In this document: piece after piece, positions 47,180 through 57,266 of the stretch
How positions within the stretch are numbered: the first letter of the stretch is position 1
How the letters are laid out: every line of letters starts with the position of its first letter
Source of the DNA: Oscillospiraceae bacterium
GTDB lineage: Bacteria > Bacillota > Clostridia > Oscillospirales > Oscillospiraceae
NCBI GenBank assembly: GCA_015068125.1
Contig: SVLD01000001.1
Coordinates: forward strand, 62,001-126,000
Length of the DNA: 64,000 bases
Reading direction: 5' to 3'
Translations under genes and position numbers: made by a program
Notes under the pieces: model-generated
The model's database searches: none
Seen by the model: only the letters and a program-made list of their open reading frames with translations
What the model was told of the DNA's origin: nothing

Positions 47180-48370
47180 TTATCGGTCAAGCAAATAGTG
47201 AACAGTGCGGACAGCCTGTCCGTTCCGGTAGTATACCCGGGGCACCCGGCGGCTGATACCGCAGACAAATTCGTAGTTAAAGCTGTCAGACGCGGCGGCG
47301 ATCTGCTCTACGGTGATTTCCTCATCGCCGTCCTTGCCCACAAGAACCACAGGGTCCTCCGGAGCAACATCGGGAATGTGGGTCACATCTACCATCAGCT
47401 GATCCATGCAGACCCTGCCCAAAATCGGGGCCTTCTGCCCGCGGATCAGTACATAAAAACGGTTGGAAAGGCTTCTGCGGTAGCCGTCGGCATAGCCCAC
47501 AGGCACGGTGGCAACCATGGTGGGGCGCTGGGTCACATAGGTGCCGCCGTAGCTAATCTCCCGACCGGCTTCCAACAGCTTTACATGGGTGACCCGGCTG
47601 CGCCACTGAAAGGCCGGGCGAATGGGCAGCAGCTTGGGGGCAACCTCGGCGCTGGGATACATACCGTAGGTAACGATACCGCTGCGCACCATTTCGTAAT
47701 GATTGGGAAAATTCATAATGCCGGCGGAGTTGTCCAGATGCCGGATGGGAATGTTCACGCTCCGGGCCTTCAGCATGGTGTCGAATCGGTCAAAATCCCT
47801 GGCCTGAACCTGAGCCCTGCTAAGGTCAGCGCAGTCCGCGGTGGCGAAATGGCTGAAAAGACCTTCGGCATGGAGATTGGGCAATTTGGCAATTTTGGCG
47901 CAGATGTCGGCGGCTTCCTCCGTCATGGGAAAGCCAATGCGGCTCATGCCGGTGTCCACAGCAAAGTGGAAATGGGCAATCTTGCCCTGGCGGAGGGCTT
48001 CGTCGGACAAAGCCTTTGCATCCTCATAGCGGAAGATGGCCGGGCGGACATCCTCTGCCACAGCCACGGGGAAAGCGTCCACCGGGGTTTGACCCAAAAT
48101 CAAAATGGGCTTGCGGATGCCGGTATAGCGAAGCTCCTGGGCTTCCAGCATGGAGGATACCCCAAAAAAGGCGCATTTATCCTCCAGCAGCCGGGCTACC
48201 TGAATGGCGCCGTGGCCATAGGCGTCAGCCTTTACCACGGCCATAACAGCGGTGCCGGCCTTTTGGCAGACGGCATCGAAATTGTCGGCAATGGCATCCA
48301 GATCGATGGTTACATAAGTGTTATCAGTGTGCATGGGAACAGCTCCCTCAAATCTCATAGTTGCATCCAT
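47180..48370 (-). CDS. alr: Alanine racemase
   Basis: 'AVMAVVKADAYGHGAIQVARLLEDKCAFFGVSSMLEAQELR', 'ISYGGTYVTQRPTMVATVPVGYADGYRRSLSN', 'GRVCMDQLMVDVT'. Confidence 0.97.
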   Translation of the reverse strand: MDATMRFEGAVPMHTDNTYVTIDLDAIADNFDAVCQKAGTAVMAVVKADAYGHGAIQVARLLEDKCAFFGVSSMLEAQELRYTGIRKPILILGQTPVDAFPVAVAEDVRPAIFRYEDAKALSDEALRQGKIAHFHFAVDTGMSRIGFPMTEEAADICAKIAKLPNLHAEGLFSHFATADCADLSRAQVQARDFDRFDTMLKARSVNIPIRHLDNSAGIMNFPNHYEMVRSGIVTYGMYPSAEVAPKLLPIRPAFQWRSRVTHVKLLEAGREISYGGTYVTQRPTMVATVPVGYADGYRRSLSNRFYVLIRGQKAPILGRVCMDQLMVDVTHIPDVAPEDPVVLVGKDGDEEITVEQIAAASDSFNYEFVCGISRRVPRVYYRNGQAVRTVHYLLDR

Positions 48371-48452
48371 TCTATCACGGATCGATGAAAAAGTAAAGCA
48401 TACCGCAGAGGAATAAAAAAGAGCGCTGCCTTTTGGCAGCGCCCTTCCGAAA

Positions 48453-49007
48453 TTATCCCATGATCGTGCCGTCGGGGTTGAACAGCGGCAGCTTTTCCAG
48501 GTAGATCAGATCCTCCCGATCCTGGGCGTCGCCCTCAGCCAGGATGGCCATACGGCCGCAGATGATGCCGCCGGCTTTGTTTACCAGTGCCTCCAGGGCT
48601 GCCAGGCTTTCGCCGGTGGAGATGACATCGTCCACCACCAGGATCTTCTTGCCCTTCATCAGCTCGGCGTCCGCGCCGTCCAGGTACAGGTGCTGCTCCT
48701 TGGCAGTGGTGATAGAACGGACGGTGACCTCCATAATGTCCCGCATATACAGCTTGGGGCCCTTGCGAGCCAGAATGTACTTGGCGTCGCCGGCCTGGCG
48801 GGCCATTTCGTGAGCCAGGGGGATACCCTTGGCCTCAGCAGTGATGATGTAGTCATATTCCGGTGCCTTTTTCAGCAGATCCCGGGCGCAGGCTACGGTG
48901 AGCTCCGGATCGCCAAAAATGACGAAACCGGCGATGTACAGTTTGTCGGTAACGGGGCAAATAGGCAGATCCCGTTCCAGCCCTGCAATTTTCATACGAT
49001 ATTCCAT
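48453..49007 (-). CDS. Phosphoribosyltransferase (adenine/xanthine PRTase-like)
   Basis: 'ILVVDDVISTGESLAALEALV' PRPP-binding motif; 'IITAEAKGIPLAHEMA'. Confidence 0.88.
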   Translation of the reverse strand: MEYRMKIAGLERDLPICPVTDKLYIAGFVIFGDPELTVACARDLLKKAPEYDYIITAEAKGIPLAHEMARQAGDAKYILARKGPKLYMRDIMEVTVRSITTAKEQHLYLDGADAELMKGKKILVVDDVISTGESLAALEALVNKAGGIICGRMAILAEGDAQDREDLIYLEKLPLFNPDGTIMG

Positions 49008-49268
49008 GGAAGAACGCTTCCTTTCTGTTGATTTCCTGTCATTATTATACTACAACAGCGGGGAAAGTCAAGGCAGATAACCACGGAAAAAGGCCGCTGC
49101 TGCACGCAACGGCCTTTTCCGCATTTAATTTTGGAAAGAAGAGAGGTAGAAAAAGGGGATTTGCTGGCAGAAAGGAAGCGGCTCACGGCTACCGCAACCT
49201 TTCTGCTATCAATATACAAGGAGGTTTTGAACGACAAATAACCAAATTGAAAACAAAATACGACTAAA

Positions 49269-51341
49269 TTATGAATTTTCTCCCGCGGGGAATACCAGGG
49301 TGACTTTAAAGAGGTCACCGTCCGCAGTCAGCTGGAGTTTGCCGTTTTGCACATCCATCAAGCTTTTGGCGATATTCAAGCCCAATCCGCTGCCCTCGGT
49401 GCTTCGGGAGGTATCGCCCTGCACAAAGCGCTCCATCAGATACTCCGAGCCGTTGTGCAGCTCCTGCCGGGAAACATTTTTCAGCGACAGCAGCACCTTG
49501 TCCTCAAACTGGGAAAGCTCCACATACAGCCGGGTGCCGGGCATGGCATACTTGGCGGCGTTGCTCAGCAGATTGCTGATGACACGCCAAAACAGCTTGC
49601 CATCGGCAACGATCATCACCGGCTCCTGGGGCGGCGCGAAAATCGGTGTCAGTTCCGCGGCCTCCAGCTGCTCGGCAAATTCGCCCAGAGCCTGATTCAT
49701 GGCTTCCGCCGCGTCGATGGTGCTCAGCTCTACCTGCAGATTGCCGGAGGTTGCCTTGCTCAGCTCGATGAGATCGCCGATGAGCCTCTTAAGCTGCTGG
49801 GATTGATAGGAGAGGATATCCAGGTATTGCTGCCGGTTTTTGTCGTCGGAATCCCGTTGCAGCAGATCCACATAATTGATGATGGAGGTCAGTGGGGTTT
49901 TGATATCGTGGGACACATTGGTGATAAGGTCGGCCTTCATGCGCTCAGAGCGCAGATGCTTCTGGGCGGTGTCCATGGCGGTTTCGGAGAGGGAATTGAG
50001 ATTCAGCGCAAAGGTCCTGAAGCTGCCTACCAGATATTTTGTGGGGACTTGGTGACTCAGCTCACCCCGAGCCATTTTTCGCAGGCCGGCAAGCAGAATA
50101 CCGAAGGCGTAGCCGCCGTAGCAGGCGATTCCTACACACAGAATGATGTCGAAGACCAGGATCCAGGTGAATATGGGAGAGATAGGCGACAGCAGGGAGA
50201 AAGTCAAAACACTGGCAGCCATGAGCAGTGCCACCAATAGCCATTGCCATACCACGGCCATTAAAGCAAACAGCTGGCGGATACCCCGACCCAGCAGGCG
50301 CAAACCCCTGAGAATCCAATCCAGCAGCCAACCGATTCCGCTGTGGTGCCACCAGTAGTGCTTGGGTAATTTGAGCTGTGCTGCAAAGGCGAAAATAAAG
50401 CTGATGCCCACTATAAAAATGGCAAACAGGTTAGCACCCGCCAAGCTCAGATTGCCCTGGTGAGGTCCTTCGTTGGCGATCCAACGCTGCAATTGGCTGA
50501 ACAGCGCAAACAGCAGCCACAAGGCAACAGTGACCAGAAGGCCATGAAGATCCAGGGGCATCATGTTCAATCCGCCGGGGCGAACTTTACCCTCGGGGGC
50601 GCGGCCTGCCTGGTGGCAAAGGAACACCAAACCCGCCGCAGCGATGATGATGCTGATGGCAAAAACCGCCACAAAGCTGTTGCGGTAGGGATACAGGGCG
50701 GTCAGCAGGTGCAGAGAACTGCTTTCCAGCACTTCCTGCTGCATATACACCGTTACGACATATTCCGGCGCTTCGTAATAGTACAGGTCATAGCTGACCA
50801 ACTGGTTGTTGAGCCAAAGAGTTTCCGTTTCCCGGTACTCATAGTCGGTGGGGATGTTGCTGTCCTCCTCGGGGGTATCGTTGACCGGGTCGGAGGGGTT
50901 GGGGGTGTCGGGCGGTTGGGGTTCCTCCTGGGGGGGTTCCGGAGGTGGGGTGGGGATAATGGGATACAGGGCGTTTACCCGAAACTCCTGAACAAAAACG
51001 CAGTTGCTTAGGGGAGCAGCTTCCACCAGCACATCCTCACCCTGGGACAGCTGCAGAGTCCAGTATTTGGAATCGTATCGATCTGTGGGGTTGGTGAACA
51101 GGGCATTTCGCACATGAGCGGGAAGATTGCCCAATTCCTTAGTTGCGTAATAAGTAGCATAATCCGTGGCGATGGTATCGGCGATGCTGTTGAACTGCTG
51201 ATCCTGCAGTTCGTCCAGACCGTTGACATACAAGTTCGCCGATTCCATCTCCACAATGCCGGCGGCACTACCCACAGCGGCCACCAGAGCGCAGCAGGTC
51301 AGTACATAAACCAGAAACTTGACGATGATTCCATGCCTCAT
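49269..51341 (-). CDS. Sensor histidine kinase
   Basis: 'LITNVSHDIKTPLTSIINYVDLL' H-box, 'LLSNAAKYAMPGTRLYVEL' N-box, 'RSTEGSGLGLNIAKSLMD' G-box; P-rich extracellular segment. Confidence 0.95.
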   Translation of the reverse strand: MRHGIIVKFLVYVLTCCALVAAVGSAAGIVEMESANLYVNGLDELQDQQFNSIADTIATDYATYYATKELGNLPAHVRNALFTNPTDRYDSKYWTLQLSQGEDVLVEAAPLSNCVFVQEFRVNALYPIIPTPPPEPPQEEPQPPDTPNPSDPVNDTPEEDSNIPTDYEYRETETLWLNNQLVSYDLYYYEAPEYVVTVYMQQEVLESSSLHLLTALYPYRNSFVAVFAISIIIAAAGLVFLCHQAGRAPEGKVRPGGLNMMPLDLHGLLVTVALWLLFALFSQLQRWIANEGPHQGNLSLAGANLFAIFIVGISFIFAFAAQLKLPKHYWWHHSGIGWLLDWILRGLRLLGRGIRQLFALMAVVWQWLLVALLMAASVLTFSLLSPISPIFTWILVFDIILCVGIACYGGYAFGILLAGLRKMARGELSHQVPTKYLVGSFRTFALNLNSLSETAMDTAQKHLRSERMKADLITNVSHDIKTPLTSIINYVDLLQRDSDDKNRQQYLDILSYQSQQLKRLIGDLIELSKATSGNLQVELSTIDAAEAMNQALGEFAEQLEAAELTPIFAPPQEPVMIVADGKLFWRVISNLLSNAAKYAMPGTRLYVELSQFEDKVLLSLKNVSRQELHNGSEYLMERFVQGDTSRSTEGSGLGLNIAKSLMDVQNGKLQLTADGDLFKVTLVFPAGENS

Positions 51342-52033
51342 CCTTGTTCACCTTCGATCTTATAGCCCTGACCCCAAATAACCTTGAGGTAACGGGGCTC
51401 TGAGGGGTTGATCTCGATCTTTTCCCGCAGGTGGCGGATGTGGACAGCCACAGCGCCTTCAGCGCCCAGGGCGGTTTCCTGCCAAACGGCTTCGTAGAGG
51501 GCTTTGGTGGAGTATACCTTGCCGGGGTTGTTCATCAGCAGACGAAGAATGCTGTATTCCGTAGGAGTCAGACCTACCTCCACACCATCTACGCTGACGG
51601 ACTTGGTGCGGTCGTCCAGGGAAATGCCGCCCAGTGTCAGAACTTCCTCCTCCGCAGGGCGGCTGCCCAGGCTGGCGTACCGGCGAAGCTGAGAACGGAC
51701 TCTGGCCAGCACTTCCGCCGGCACAAAGGGTTTGGTGATGTAGTCATCGGCGCCCACATTGAGACCTTTTACCATATCTTCTGTTTCGGACTTGGCGGTG
51801 AGGAAAATAATGGGCACATTGGAAAATTCCCGGATGCGGCCGGTGGCAGTGATGCCATCCATAACGGGCATCATAATGTCCAGAAGGATTAAGTGAATAT
51901 CCTCTCGGCGGACAATTTCCAAAGCCTGCCTGCCATTGGTGGCTTCAAAAATGTTGTAACCCTCAGGGGCCAGATATATTTTCAGCGCGCTCACGATATC
52001 CTTTTGATCGTCGCATATCAAAATGTTGTACAT
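51338..52033 (-). CDS. OmpR-family response regulator
   Basis: 'ILICDDQKDIVSALKIYL...LILLDIMMPVMDGI...FLTAKSETEDMVKGLNVGADDYITKPF' plus winged helix; 4-nt overlap with kinase gene. Confidence 0.96.
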   Translation of the reverse strand: MYNILICDDQKDIVSALKIYLAPEGYNIFEATNGRQALEIVRREDIHLILLDIMMPVMDGITATGRIREFSNVPIIFLTAKSETEDMVKGLNVGADDYITKPFVPAEVLARVRSQLRRYASLGSRPAEEEVLTLGGISLDDRTKSVSVDGVEVGLTPTEYSILRLLMNNPGKVYSTKALYEAVWQETALGAEGAVAVHIRHLREKIEINPSEPRYLKVIWGQGYKIEGEQG

Positions 52034-52190
52034 AAAACGCCTCCCAAATTTCCTGCGGTTTTTTACTATTATAGCAGGAAAATCTCTATAAGGAAAGAGA
52101 AAGTTTCTTTAAGATAGGGATTTCCCGGCTTGATTCGTGAGAAAAGCGTGCTATAATAGGAGCGTGAAAAAACATAAGGAGAGATAAACT

Positions 52191-52994
52191 ATGTGGCAAA
52201 CACTGAAAAACTGGGCATTAAACCAGGGCATCCAACTGGCCACCCGGGTGTTGATCGCCGTGACCATTCTGGTGATCGGTATTCTGATCTGCAAGATCGT
52301 GATGCGGATCGTCAATGCGGCGCTGAAGAAATCTCACCTGGAAAAGGCTGCCCACGGCCTGATCCGCACCGTTATCAAAACAGTGATCTATGTCCTTCTG
52401 GCGTTGATCGTGGCCTCCAGTCTGGGCATTGATGTCACCGGTGTAGTGGCATTGGCGTCGGTAGCCACTTTGGCAATTTCCCTGGCGCTGCAGAACCTGC
52501 TGGGAAATGTCATCGGCGGATTCACCCTGCTGTATACCCATCCCTTTGGCTCCGGGGACTTTGTAGAGATCGCCGGTCAGTCCGGCACTGTCCGGGAGGT
52601 GGGAATTGCCTACACCAAACTGGGCACCCCCGATAACAAGCTGGTTTCCATCCCCAACAGCGCCGTGGTTTCCGCGGAGATCGTGAACTATACCGTCCTG
52701 GGCACTCGCCGGGTGGATGTGGTGGTTAAGGCGTCCTACAAGGCCCCTGTGGAAAAGGTGGAAGCCGCGCTCCGTGTGGCAGCTCAGGTGGAGGGTGTTT
52801 TGGAGGATCCGGCTCCCTTTGTGTCCTTGGGCGGCTATGAGGACAGCTCCGTCAGCTACAATGTCCGTGTTTGGACAAAAACCGATGATTACTGGACAGT
52901 GCATCGGGCGATCACCCATCGTGTCAAGGAAGTATTTGATGCCCAGGGTATCGAGATGACCTATCCCCACCTGAATGTGCATTTGGATAAATAA
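52191..52994 (+). CDS. MscS-type mechanosensitive channel
   Basis: 'GVVALASVATLAISLALQNLLGNVIGGFTLLYTHPFGSGDFVEIAGQSGTVREVGIAYTKLGTPDNKLVSIPNSAV'. Confidence 0.94.
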   Translation: MWQTLKNWALNQGIQLATRVLIAVTILVIGILICKIVMRIVNAALKKSHLEKAAHGLIRTVIKTVIYVLLALIVASSLGIDVTGVVALASVATLAISLALQNLLGNVIGGFTLLYTHPFGSGDFVEIAGQSGTVREVGIAYTKLGTPDNKLVSIPNSAVVSAEIVNYTVLGTRRVDVVVKASYKAPVEKVEAALRVAAQVEGVLEDPAPFVSLGGYEDSSVSYNVRVWTKTDDYWTVHRAITHRVKEVFDAQGIEMTYPHLNVHLDK

Positions 52995-53012
52995 AAGCTC
53001 TCTTGGGAGCTT

Positions 53013-53040
53013 GTAGGGCGGGAGCAAGCTCCCGCCCTAG
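53013..53040. repeat. Short palindromic repeat GTAGGGCGGGAGCAAGCTCCCGCCCTAG
   Basis: Second copy of 34884-34910. Confidence 0.75.
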
Positions 53041-53188
53041 GCTTCTCCTCAAGGAGAAGCTGTCACCGCAGGTGACTGATGTGGTGTCGGATGCGGAGCA
53101 ACCGTTCAAAATCCTTGCTGCTGTGCAGATCACCACATCCGGCCTCGCTTTGCTCGACCACCTTCTCCTGAAGGAGAAGGCTTTTTTT
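53041..53188. repeat. MITE-like composite element with hairpin ends
   Basis: Starts GCTTCTCCTcaAGGAGAAGC, ends CCTTCTCCTgaAGGAGAAGG + T-run; internal GTCACCGCAGGTGAC hairpin. Confidence 0.7.
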
Positions 53189-53416
53189 GTGCTCAGAAAT
53201 TTTAGGATTCTTGGAATATTTCTTGCCATGGCGCACATACTAGCCTCGGACAGAAAAGAAATGGCTTTTACGCTGTGACGACAGAAAAATACCATACATT
53301 TCTGTCAAGTGTGTCGCCGAAAAGCGCAGCGGTGTGACGCGAAAAAGGCGGATAGGGAACGATCCGCCGGTACACAAAGAAAACGCCGCCGAAATTTCGG
53401 CGGCGTTCTTGGTTTT

Positions 53417-54808
53417 TTACAGTTCGCAGTTGCCAACGGTTCTGGGGAAGGGGAGAACATCCCGGATGTTGCCCATGCCCGTCAGGTACATGACGCAGCG
53501 CTCGAAGCCCAGGCCAAAGCCGGCGTGACGGGCAGAGCCGTACTTGCGCAGATCCATGTAGAAGCCGTAATCCTCGGGCTTCATACCCAGTTCCTCAATG
53601 CGGTTCTTCAGGATCTCGTAATCGTCCTCACGCTGAGAACCGCCGATGATCTCGCCGATGCCGGGCACCAGGCAGTCCATGGCCGCAACAGTCTTTCCGT
53701 CGGGGTTTAGCTTCATATAGAAAGCCTTGATCTCCTTGGGATAATCGGTGACAAATACGGGCTTCTTGAACACCACTTCGGTGAGGTAACGCTCATGCTC
53801 GGTCTGCAGGTCGCTGCCCCAGTGGACAGGATACTCAAACTGGTCATTATGCTGCTCCAGCAGAGCCACAGCGTCTGTGTAGGTGATGTGGCCGAAATCG
53901 TTGCTGAGCACATTGTTCAGCCGATCCAGCAGGCCCTTGTCGACGAAGGAATTGAAGAACTCCATTTCCTCCGGTGCGTGCTCCAGCACATAGGAAATGA
54001 TGTACTTGATCATATCCTCCGCAAGACGCATATCGTCGGACAGGTCGGCAAAGGCAATCTCCGGCTCGATCATCCAAAATTCCGCGGCATGGCGGGTGGT
54101 GTTGGAGTTCTCAGCCCGGAAGGTAGGACCGAAGGTGTAGATGTTGCGGAAGGCCATGGCGAAGGTTTCGCCGTTGAGCTGGCCGGAAACCGTCAGGTTG
54201 GTGGGCTTGCCGTAGAAATCCTGGCTGAAATCCACCTTGCCGTCCTCGGTCTTGGGGACGTTGTTCAGGTCCAGGGTGGTGACCTGGAACATTTCGCCGG
54301 CGCCCTCGCAGTCAGAGCCGGTGATCAGGGGAGTGTGGACATACACAAAGTCCCGATCCTGGAAGAACTGGTGGATGGCCATGGCGGCCAGGCTGCGGAC
54401 ACGGAACACGGCCTGGAAGGTGTTGGTCCGGGGACGCAGATGGGTCATGGTGCGCAGGAACTCCAGGGTGTGCCGCTTGGGCTGCAGGGGGTAATCGCCG
54501 GTGGAGGATCCCTCCACGGTGACAGAAGAAGCCTGAATCTCAAAGGGCTGCTTGCTGTCGGGGGTCAGCACCAGGGTGCCCTTAACGATGAGGGCAGCGC
54601 CGATGTTGATCTTGGAAATTTCCTGGAAATTTTCAATGGTATCGTTATAAACCACCTGAACAGGGGTGAAATAAGTGCCGTCGTTCAGGACGATGAAGCC
54701 AAACTGCTTGGAGGGGCGGCGATTACGCACCCAGCCGCCGACTTCGATTTCCTTCCCGGCGTAAGCGGCAGTGTTCTTGAACAGTTCGCGTACGGTAATC
54801 AGTTCCAT
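53417..54808 (-). CDS. asnS: Asparaginyl-tRNA synthetase
   Basis: '[23 protein letters not shown]...GEMFQVT...[21 protein letters not shown]...[20 protein letters not shown]...[28 protein letters not shown]'. Confidence 0.97.
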   Translation of the reverse strand: MELITVRELFKNTAAYAGKEIEVGGWVRNRRPSKQFGFIVLNDGTYFTPVQVVYNDTIENFQEISKINIGAALIVKGTLVLTPDSKQPFEIQASSVTVEGSSTGDYPLQPKRHTLEFLRTMTHLRPRTNTFQAVFRVRSLAAMAIHQFFQDRDFVYVHTPLITGSDCEGAGEMFQVTTLDLNNVPKTEDGKVDFSQDFYGKPTNLTVSGQLNGETFAMAFRNIYTFGPTFRAENSNTTRHAAEFWMIEPEIAFADLSDDMRLAEDMIKYIISYVLEHAPEEMEFFNSFVDKGLLDRLNNVLSNDFGHITYTDAVALLEQHNDQFEYPVHWGSDLQTEHERYLTEVVFKKPVFVTDYPKEIKAFYMKLNPDGKTVAAMDCLVPGIGEIIGGSQREDDYEILKNRIEELGMKPEDYGFYMDLRKYGSARHAGFGLGFERCVMYLTGMGNIRDVLPFPRTVGNCEL

Positions 54809-55064
54809 AATGGGTTTCCTCGTTTCTTTGGAGAATTATAGTTAAGTATACGCCAATTTGGAAGATTTTACAAGAGGTAAGTTGCTTTTTTGTGTAAAAA
54901 ATATAAAATCCGCTTCGGCTGACCGAAGCGAATCGTGATAAGCGGAGAATATCCAAAAATGGAACATTTCTTCAGAATTTGTGGGGATAATCGTTAGTAT
55001 TTACTGATTTTCTCACATATAATCCCATGAAGCCGTGAGCATCCTAGGTTCAGGGGGGATTTCG

Positions 55065-55496
55065 ATGGCAGGCAGATGTAAACGTTGTTGGCTCATTTTT
55101 GTGTTGTTTATTTTGTGCGCATCCCTGGGGGGCTGTATGCACAAACAGTCGCCGGGGGCGGCAAAACCGCTGCAGGTGGTGACTCAAATCGATGTTACCT
55201 ATGAAAACGGCGCGATCCGCACTGTACGGCATTATAAGGACGCGGGGAAGATGAAGCAGGTGCTCAATTACCTGCGGCTCATTGACCCTTACGGCACGCC
55301 GGCGTTGGATCCGGAATATATTAAAGGCAGCGATTTTCGTATCGAGCTGACATATTCCGATGGCAGCAGCAAGGTTTACCGGCAGAAAGCTGATCGGTAT
55401 ATGCAAATTGATGATGGTCCCTGGCGATCCATCAACCCTGCCCGGGCGGAGGAACTGAGCCTGCTTCTGGGACAGATGGAAAGCGATGGGGAGTAA
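55065..55496 (+). CDS. Putative lipoprotein of unknown function
   Basis: 'MAGRCKRCWLIFVLFILCASLGGCMHK' lipobox-like signal; isolated. Confidence 0.65.
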   Translation: MAGRCKRCWLIFVLFILCASLGGCMHKQSPGAAKPLQVVTQIDVTYENGAIRTVRHYKDAGKMKQVLNYLRLIDPYGTPALDPEYIKGSDFRIELTYSDGSSKVYRQKADRYMQIDDGPWRSINPARAEELSLLLGQMESDGE

Positions 55497-55497
55497 A

Positions 55498-55650
55498 AGC
55501 CCTCCCTTTTGGGGAGGGTGTCCCGCGGGGGCGGGTGAGGGCAGAGGTTAATTTCATTCTTGTTCTTAGCTCGGCGCAAAGATAACATTTACAAATCTCA
55601 TCCGTCACGCTTAGCGGCGTGCCACCTTCCCCAAAGGGGAAGGCTTTTTT
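55498..55650. repeat. MITE-like composite element with hairpin ends
   Basis: Starts AGCCCTCCCttttGGGGAGGGT; ends CATCCGTCACGCTTAGCGGCGTGCCACCTTCCCCaaaGGGGAAGGCTTTTTT. Confidence 0.7.
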
Positions 55651-56476
55651 AATAGTACAGTTCCTGGATGATCCTGGCGCAGTCGGTGGCGTTCATGCCG
55701 CACTGGATAGCCGGATCATACAGAACCTTCAAAATTACCCAGTCCACATCGCTCAAAGTCAGATTGTCGTTGGAATACTGGTAGACGATGCTGTCTTGGC
55801 GCAAAACAGTGTCGCTGATGCCCAGGGTATTGATAATTTCCTCAATGAGGATGGAGCTGCGGGTAACCTGGTCAATATCGGTGCGGTAGCCGATCCGGGC
55901 GGTGTAGATGTCGTTGGTGGCGGTGTAGTACCAGAACTGGGTTGCGCCGTAGGCATCTTCGCCGTTGATTACGGAGGAGAAAACATCGTTAAAGGTTGCC
56001 CGGTCATAAAAGCTGAGGCTCAAATTTTCCTGACCCTCGTTTTCCGCGGGATAAATGCCGGGGAAGCCCGGGATGGCGTTGAGCTGTGCAAACAGAGCCG
56101 TCAAAACAGCGCGATCCTCCACGGTGGGGTTGCCGTAGAACTGATAATAAAGGGGCGTGAGCCACTTTTGTACCAAGCTGGCGTTACCGGTGCCGTCGGT
56201 ATATTCCATGTTCAGCACCACTTCGTTGAAGTATTCCTGCATCTGCACCTGTGTGCAGTGGGCAAGGTACAGGGGGGAGTGGGGCGGCTCGGTAGGTTGA
56301 GTGGGCACTTCTGTGGGGTTGGAGGCCGTTGTTTCAGAAGGGGCGGTAGGCGCAGGGGTGAGATCTGTGGGCCGAGCAGTGTTTAAGGTATGGCTACCGG
56401 CCGGGGGCATAAGGTTGCAGGCGGAAAGAAGGATAGCCAGGGTTAAGGCAAGAAGGATGCACAAATGTTTTTTCAT
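55649..56476 (-). CDS. Putative lipoprotein of unknown function with T/P/E linker
   Basis: 'MKKHLCILLALTLAILLSACNLMPP' lipobox; start internal because the upstream part of the called ORF is the tRNA gene. Confidence 0.7.
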   Translation of the reverse strand: MKKHLCILLALTLAILLSACNLMPPAGSHTLNTARPTDLTPAPTAPSETTASNPTEVPTQPTEPPHSPLYLAHCTQVQMQEYFNEVVLNMEYTDGTGNASLVQKWLTPLYYQFYGNPTVEDRAVLTALFAQLNAIPGFPGIYPAENEGQENLSLSFYDRATFNDVFSSVINGEDAYGATQFWYYTATNDIYTARIGYRTDIDQVTRSSILIEEIINTLGISDTVLRQDSIVYQYSNDNLTLSDVDWVILKVLYDPAIQCGMNATDCARIIQELYY

Positions 56477-56500
56477 AGTTGTTTCCTCCGTAGGAGTGGA

Positions 56501-56536
56501 TAAAACAGCCCACATTTTTTTGGAAAATGTGGGCTG
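56501..56536 (-). terminator. Terminator downstream of tRNA-Leu
   Basis: Minus strand CAGCCCACATTTtccaaaaAAATGTGGGCTGTTTTAT. Confidence 0.75.
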
Positions 56537-56538
56537 GG

Positions 56539-56625
56539 TGGTGCCGCTGACCGGGATCGAACCGGTACGGATTTTACTCCGAGGGATTTTAAGTCCCTTG
56601 TGTCTGCCTGTTCCACCACAGCGGC
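56539..56625 (-). tRNA. tRNA-Leu (anticodon TAA)
   Basis: Reverse complement GCCGCTGTGGTGGAACAGGCAGACACAAGGGACTTAAAATCCCTCGGAGTAAAATCCGTACCGGTTCGATCCCGGTCAGCGGCACCA; acceptor stem, long variable arm, TTCGATCC and CCA all present. Confidence 0.97.
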
Positions 56626-56673
56626 ATTTATGGTACAGCAGATATGGTATCACATTTTGATATCGCCGTCAAG

Positions 56674-57249
56674 TTACAACTGGTCGATATTCAGGCTGAA
56701 GGGCTCCAAACAATTGTCAATAAACCAGTCCAGCTCCGGCATCTCCATTTCCTGCATGGACTGCATGGTCTGCACCGCGGCGGAATCAAATTCCGTGTTG
56801 CCGGCTTTCTGCTCTTCGATGCATTTAATGTAGGCCGACAGCTTATCCGCCGCTTTTACGGTGGGCAAAACCTCCGGGTCATCCTCCAGTACATCGTGCT
56901 CATAACAATGCCGCAGCTCCGGGGGCAGCATGGCCAGCAGACGCTCCCCGGCGATGCGCTCCACCTGCTTATAGGCATCTTTGATATCGGGGTTGTAGTA
57001 CTTGATGGGGGTAGGCATATCGCCGGTGAGGGTTTCCGAAGCGTCGTGGTACAGTGCCGCTACGGCGCACCGATCCGGATCAGGGCCATCCAGCTTCAGA
57101 ATTTCCCGGCGGATCAACGCCAACGCGTGAGCCAGCACCGCCACTTGGTGGCTGTGCTCCTGAATATTCTCGGAATAGGTATTGCGCATCAAACCCCAGC
57201 GGGTGATGTAGCGCATTCTGCCCAGCAGGGCATAAAATTCGTTGGCCAT
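56674..57249 (-). CDS. HD-domain hydrolase, YfbR-like 5'-nucleotidase
   Basis: 'TYSENIQEHSHQVAVLAHAL...VAALYHDASETLTGDMPTPIKYYN'. Confidence 0.9.
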   Translation of the reverse strand: MANEFYALLGRMRYITRWGLMRNTYSENIQEHSHQVAVLAHALALIRREILKLDGPDPDRCAVAALYHDASETLTGDMPTPIKYYNPDIKDAYKQVERIAGERLLAMLPPELRHCYEHDVLEDDPEVLPTVKAADKLSAYIKCIEEQKAGNTEFDSAAVQTMQSMQEMEMPELDWFIDNCLEPFSLNIDQL

Positions 57250-57266
57250 AGTTTCCTCTTTGTCCT

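Noticed and set aside
46070-48388. 772-aa + strand ORF
   Set aside because: Antisense to capA-like and alr genes, which have clear family motifs; low-complexity H/G/Q-rich translation typical of antisense GC-rich artefacts.
56480-56653. N-terminal extension of the lipoprotein ORF (CGGTGRHKGLKIPRSKIRTGSIPVSG)
   Set aside because: This is a translation of the tRNA-Leu gene; the real start is the internal Met with the lipoprotein signal.
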